From positions 29,761,106 to 29,825,105 of the forward strand of contig NC_092100.1 in assembly GCF_045679555.1 (NCBI RefSeq): 64,000 nt of DNA, read 5' to 3'. Position numbers and translations under genes: made by a program. Below the pieces are notes generated by a model. That model was not told where the DNA came from, did not search any database, and saw only the letters and a list, made by a program, of their open reading frames with translations. Origin of the DNA: Salvelinus alpinus. Taxonomy: Eukaryota > Chordata > Actinopteri > Salmoniformes > Salmonidae. This document shows, piece by piece, positions 60,801 through 64,000 of the stretch (position 1 is its first letter; every line of letters begins with the position of its first letter).

Positions 60801-63800
60801 AGCAGCAAAGCTACCACTACTGATTGCAACAGAAGTCCTTGACATTGAACATGTCCACATTTCAGTGTAATACTCACAGGGAGATCTGTAAAGGCTACAC
60901 CTGGAGAACAAACAGAGAGAAAAGTGTTAATGGACTGGAAGAAATTTTAAATGTTATAATCTGCAACCAAGTAAACAGAATCGTATAAATTGCCTGGGAA
61001 CATTTCAAATGGGTGAAGCATATTGTAATTTCATATAACAATTAACTTGGATGTTTTCTACCCTGCACTGTTGGTACGCAGTTCTCACCTAGACTGATGC
61101 CGTTCTTGGTGTAGAAACAGGTGTTGTTAATTAGGTTCACACAGCAGCCAATCACATCGCCTGTGGTGAAGGTTGGGCCATATGGTTGGCCAGTCCCTGA
61201 AGAACAGAAGGAGTGTCCATCGTCGCCATGGTAACCATATGAGTGCTTGTCCCAACCTGGGATAGGAAACAAGGCAGAAGTGATTAGAGGAAATCTAGAC
61301 CCATGGTATGAATATTGAATATTACAGATTAACAACCTGGAGGAAACGACAGAGAAAAGCAAGACATATTGAACTAACACTTTCACATCTCAAATCTAGC
61401 TAGATTAATATGCATCAGGTCATGGTTAGGGCAGTGCTACTCATACATTTGAGAGGGGAAGGAGTGAGATGGGTGACCCCAGCAGTGTGATGAGTAATAT
61501 AATCCCCATAAAGACACTGTGACATGGGGTGGTGCTGAGCCTGACAAATGGTCTCTTTCGAATTAGGATATCCCCACTCCTGTCCTGTGTAGCATGTGCA
61601 ATTCTATGGGTGGCCAGCGAGAGGCATCCGTCTCTGAATAGGAGCACTGACTGATGAGTCATACTCAAACAGAGCAGTACATATGATGTATGTGCATGGT
61701 ATCAATAGGGACGGGGAAGGAGAGTAGACTGTGTGCAGAGGGAGATGTGGATGGTAGATCTTCAAGTCAGTGCATGGGTTTGTGTGTGGTCTATGTGTGT
61801 GTGCAGTGAGAGTATTGTCTGCTCAATCAGTGTCTGTCACCAACCAAAAAGTGAAAGTGGCACAGAGAAAGTAGGTTGTGTGTGAGAACTGTGAGGTATT
61901 AGATGAATCTGCAGAGCAGCGCTGACAGGGATATTGGTCCTAAAGCTGGGCTCAGTGTTCCCTTCATGCTAATGAAATGGGCAGGGCTCCACTATGGGAT
62001 CAGACACACAGAGGTCAACAGGGAATATTAAAACTATTCCAGCCAGAACCAGACCATACACCCACACGGTCACAGAAATGTACTGAAGTCCATTGGCATA
62101 TAATGTACTAGAAACGTAAATAAATCTTCATAAACAATATGTTCATGCAACTAAACTCTCACACACACACAGGCTGCCATTTCCACCATATTCCAACCAT
62201 TGTGTAACAGAGATACATTTGAGCTGGGAGAGAATAAACAGCAGTTGTAGTCAGCAAGAGCATGTAGAATTGGCTGGATGAGTCCAAAGCATTCCAAAGG
62301 CCTCCGGCGCCATGGAGAACCCAATAGGCAGGTGACACAGCCTGAGGCAGGGTTCATATTATTGGTCAGAGCAGCATGGAGGAATGATCTAATAGGCAGG
62401 GAATTGCATCAGTGCACAAGGGAAAACATACTGTAGCTCCCCATGTGCCAAAGTTAGCCCCTCGGCAGCAATATGCCAACCCTCTTCCAACCTGTCTTGT
62501 GTCCCCAGCAGCCACTGTACCAATCAGTGACATCTTCACGTGCATGAGGGTGGGGGAAAGGGCGAGAGAGAATTTGATGGAATTATGCAAGAATGTATTA
62601 AATCTACATGTACTTTCTGCTTAACCCCCATTGTCTGTTCAACTGGTGATGAAAGAAAGAGTGTTTGATTAACAAATTACTGCTGAGCAGTGGGCCAGGC
62701 CAGGGTGCAGATGGCCCTGTATTTATGCAGTGATACCGCTCACATCTCCGCTCTGTTTGGTGGCAAAAACACTCATCTACTAGCCTGTTTGGTTACATTC
62801 AATCCAATCTCATCAGGCCTTGGCATGAGTTTCTGCTTGGATGGGTTCATTCACTGTATCAGTGTGCTGCACACAGACCAATTTGATCTATGTTCTGACC
62901 ATTCAACAGTAGGCCTATTTGTAACTCTATTGTAGAATTTCTAATTGAGGAAAATTCCATTTGGGCCCAGACTGTATACTGTATTGAGGATGAGATGGCC
63001 TTAAGCGGATTTCTTTAAATTAAATTATCAACAATTATTTGTTTATTTCTCCCTTCCTCTTCAATGAATGTGAGCCAGCCACCCTGCCTGTGGCAGCTCC
63101 ACTATCACCTGACCTTCATACATACACTGAAAGCTTTTATGTGGAGGAAAAAAGGTACTTGCTGGTATTTCACATGTTACATTTCATCCTGTCATTACTA
63201 ATGGCTGTGCTCAAACAAGCCATGCATGTTCTGGAACAGCCAGACACTCTGGGAGACATCACTACACATGGTTTCAATGTGACATGGAATCTAAATCCAT
63301 CCAGGCACTCCAGATGAAAGACGGTAAATCTGGAAACATAAATCTGGATATAGATTACCATGGCACTCTAAAACGTAGCAAACCACATGCAAAAGATTAA
63401 CACCTTGAAACTGTGCCCCTTGAATAGTAAAAACTGAACCATATGATGTGTTTTTTTATATCGAGAATCACATCAGTCACTGCTGCAGTGATGGTGTGAG
63501 GAGATCCATCTGAAGATAACATGTTTTAATTTTTTAGTTGGGTTAATTTTAGAGTTGTATTTAAAAAAAACACATGTAGTTGTCCACAATCTATTACAGT
63601 CGCACAACCAAAGCACACACTGACTACTACCCCTTGTCCTTCAATCCTAAACCAATCCAGCAGAGATTATAGGCAGGGCAGGGTTCTTGCTGTGAACCCT
63701 CTGACCTCCAAAACCCACACTCATCCCATACTGACTCACAGCTTTCCCTTCTGCCATCGCTCTACCTTCCCTCATACTCACCAGGCAGTCTGTTCATGTT

Positions 63801-63834
63801 GACCCCCTGGGCAGACAGACCAATCCCCATGTAC
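54752..63834 (-). CDS. ranbp10: ranbp10, Ran-binding protein 10 (12 exons seen, 5' end outside)
   Basis: Join on the minus strand of 63782-63834, 61089-61256, 60878-60900, 60472-60656, 58556-58668, 58318-58426, 57141-57289, 56805-56997, 56507-56646, 56242-56387, 55253-55364, 54752-54882: 1522 nt, about 507 residues. RanBP9/10 are scaffold subunits of the multisubunit CTLH (GID-type) E3 ubiquitin ligase. Seen in order: the latter part of the SPRY domain ([36 protein letters not shown]), LisH ([20 protein letters not shown]), CTLH ([20 protein letters not shown]), a Ser-rich linker, and the C-terminal CRA region ([26 protein letters not shown]). RanBP10 is preferred to RanBP9 by the short linker with a poly-Ser run, SPRHG, and [13 protein letters not shown]. 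Human RanBP10 is about 620 residues, so roughly the first 115 lie beyond the right edge. Confidence 0.94.
54948..55104. mobile_element. hAT-like MITE in a ranbp10 intron
   Basis: Ends GTAGAGGCTGCTGAGGGGAG and CTCTCAGCAGCCTCCACCGG form inverted repeats; the interior is palindromic (ATCGAACACATCAAAGACGT region). Flanks GCGACTCA and GTGACTCA suggest an 8-bp target duplication with one change. It occupies about 40% of a 370-nt intron. Confidence 0.75.
55253..55364 (-). CDS. ranbp10: ranbp10 coding exon (CRA region)
   Basis: [20 protein letters not shown] through SALNSAIL plus one base. Acceptor TTACCACAG, donor GTAAGG. The last codon is G+AG (Glu), completed by the last exon. Confidence 0.95.
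55503..55801. mobile_element. MITE-like element in a ranbp10 intron
   Basis: The left end CAGGGGTAGGCAACTACATT pairs with the right end CGGGCCTGTTGCCGACCC (inverted GGGTNGGCAAC). Non-coding; a hAT-type relationship is plausible from the CAGGG start. Confidence 0.6.
55845..56090 (-). mobile_element. tRNA-derived SINE in a ranbp10 intron
   Basis: The minus-strand head GGGCGGCAGTGGTTAAGAGC (A-box-like) and GGTTTGAATCCCCGAGC (B box), then body TGCCCTTGAGCAAGGCAGTT and a tail ending GTACAACTGACTAGGTATTC. The same family as 37600-37722 but more complete. Confidence 0.75.
56242..56387 (-). CDS. ranbp10: ranbp10 coding exon
   Basis: [20 protein letters not shown] through [12 protein letters not shown]. 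Acceptor CTTGGAG, donor GTACCG. Its first codon is G+AA, split with the upstream exon. It holds the start of the C-terminal helical CRA region. Confidence 0.94.
56507..56646 (-). CDS. ranbp10: ranbp10 coding exon (acidic linker)
   Basis: [20 protein letters not shown] through [10 protein letters not shown] plus one base. Acceptor CTCTGCAG, donor GTACAG. Matches the DSEMEMEAEHYPNGV linker of human RanBP10. Confidence 0.92.
56805..56997 (-). CDS. ranbp10: ranbp10 coding exon (poly-Ser linker)
   Basis: [20 protein letters not shown] through a Ser-rich run ([20 protein letters not shown]) to TSNQET. Acceptor CACTCCAG, donor GTGTGT. The linker is low complexity and likely disordered. Confidence 0.93.
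57141..57289 (-). CDS. ranbp10: ranbp10 coding exon
   Basis: [20 protein letters not shown] through [20 protein letters not shown] to HSAG. Acceptor ATCTCCCAG, donor GTAAGG. Includes the end of CTLH and the conserved SPKSQDSYP stretch shared by RanBP9 and RanBP10. Confidence 0.95.
57290..58317 (-). other. ranbp10: ranbp10 intron (1028 nt), no transposon recognised
   Basis: Donor GTGAGC, acceptor CCCAG. The only ranbp10 intron near 1 kb in which I saw no mobile element. Confidence 0.7.
58318..58426 (-). CDS. ranbp10: ranbp10 coding exon (CTLH)
   Basis: [20 protein letters not shown] through [10 protein letters not shown]. Acceptor GTCAACAG, donor GTGAGC. The first codon is A+GA (Arg) and the last is AA+G (Lys), both confirmed by the neighbouring exons. 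Confidence 0.95.
58556..58668 (-). CDS. ranbp10: ranbp10 coding exon (LisH)
   Basis: [20 protein letters not shown] through DQTSIKNRQ. Acceptor TTATTTCAG, donor GTGAGA. LisH mediates dimerisation and assembly of CTLH-complex subunits. The codon before it is AA+C (Asn) split across a transposon-filled intron. Confidence 0.95.
58747..60438. mobile_element. 1692-bp hAT-like element filling a ranbp10 intron
   Basis: Ends TAGGGCTGTGGCGGTCAC (left) and GGCTGTATTACCACC... complement at the right, which terminates CCACCGCAACAGCCCTA; the starts fit hAT YARNG. Flanked by GTGATAAG (58739-58746) and GTGATAAT (60439-60446), an 8-bp duplication with one change. A sub-terminal GACCG/CGGTCA motif recurs at both ends. 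No transposase frame seen. It lies in the 1803-nt intron 58669-60471. Confidence 0.85.
60472..60656 (-). CDS. ranbp10: ranbp10 coding exon (end of SPRY)
   Basis: [20 protein letters not shown] through [13 protein letters not shown] to GEWQAVLQ plus two bases. Acceptor TTACCCACAG, donor GTAAGG at 60471. The hAT-like element's duplication ends 25 nt inside the following intron. Confidence 0.95.
60878..60900 (-). CDS. ranbp10: ranbp10 micro-exon (23 nt)
   Basis: Encodes the end of a split Gly codon then VAFTDLP. Acceptor TGTTCTCCAG, donor GTGAGT. Phase fits both neighbours, and the peptide matches the IAFTDLP stretch of human RanBP9/10 SPRY. It is too short for ordinary gene finders and easily lost from annotation. 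Confidence 0.93.
61089..61256 (-). CDS. ranbp10: ranbp10 coding exon (SPRY)
   Basis: [20 protein letters not shown] through [20 protein letters not shown] to ISLG. Acceptor CTATCCCAG, donor GTGAGA. This is the heart of the SPRY domain that binds short peptide motifs in partners. Confidence 0.96.
61257..63781 (-). other. ranbp10: ranbp10 intron (2525 nt), nothing recognised
   Basis: Donor GTGAGT, acceptor CCCAG. No mobile element or extra exon recognised. Confidence 0.6.
63782..63834 (-). CDS. ranbp10: ranbp10 coding exon (SPRY), first one in the window
   Basis: One base of a split codon then [17 protein letters not shown] plus G. Acceptor TTGTCTCCAG, donor GTGAGT. Matches [20 protein letters not shown] of human RanBP10. 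Upstream exons are beyond position 64000. Confidence 0.93.
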
Positions 63835-64000
63835 CTGGAGACAACAACAGGAGGTCAAAGGTCAGAGACATCATTAGCTTAGACAACATGAGTCAGTCTG
63901 ATATGGGTCAATAGCTGGACTGATTAATCCTTTCAGACCCAAAGTTGCTTTCCTTTATTTACTACTCTCTTTAGTTTCTCAACATGCCATTTTCCACTGC

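Overview
The window is vertebrate nuclear DNA, almost certainly from a salmonid fish (salmon, trout or charr). The evidence is spliced animal genes with consensus GT/AG introns, plus a repeat set typical of salmonids: tRNA-derived SINEs, L2/CR1-type LINEs, Sleeping Beauty-type Tc1 transposons, hAT-like and Tc1-like MITEs, and very long (CA)n arrays. Nothing prokaryotic, no CRISPR array and no canonical non-coding RNA gene was seen. All assignments were made by eye; no search was run.

Two host genes are supported, and they converge. (1) pard6a, plus strand, 7957-43849, has three coding exons (7957-8019, 16479-16701, 42951-43849) encoding a 394-residue PB1 / semi-CRIB / PDZ polarity scaffold. 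(2) ranbp10, minus strand, has twelve coding exons between 63834 and 54752 encoding the SPRY (part), LisH, CTLH and CRA regions of a CTLH E3-ligase subunit; its first exons lie beyond the right edge. Every listed exon junction was checked for splice dinucleotides and reading phase. In human the two orthologues lie close together on 16q22.1, so the block looks like conserved synteny. They act in different pathways (Par polarity complex; CTLH ubiquitin ligase), and nothing here links them functionally.

Layout: 1-2830, LINE debris in both orientations. 2830-7690, intergenic, nothing recognised apart from one diverged direct repeat. 7690-7956, pard6a promoter and 5' UTR. 8020-16478, intron 1, with a MITE, a 43-bp tandem repeat, a SINE, a near full-length LINE, a reversed LINE tail, a MITE and a 1500-bp hAT-like element with a perfect 8-bp target duplication. 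16702-42950, the 26-kb intron 2, with minisatellites, (CA)n arrays, an antisense LINE, a nest of Tc1/SINE/MITE insertions inside another LINE, and two further Tc1 copies. 43850-54750, 3' flanks of both genes with several small repeats and a large palindrome. 54752-63834, ranbp10, whose larger introns are mostly swollen by transposons. One 1803-bp intron is about 94% a single hAT-like element.

I did not find a new enzymatic or defence system. The points most worth a second look are the ranbp10 intron made almost wholly of a transposon, a 28-nt LINE-identical patch inside a hAT-like element, the nested Tc1/LINE mosaic, a 23-nt ranbp10 micro-exon, and several perfect or very long tandem arrays.
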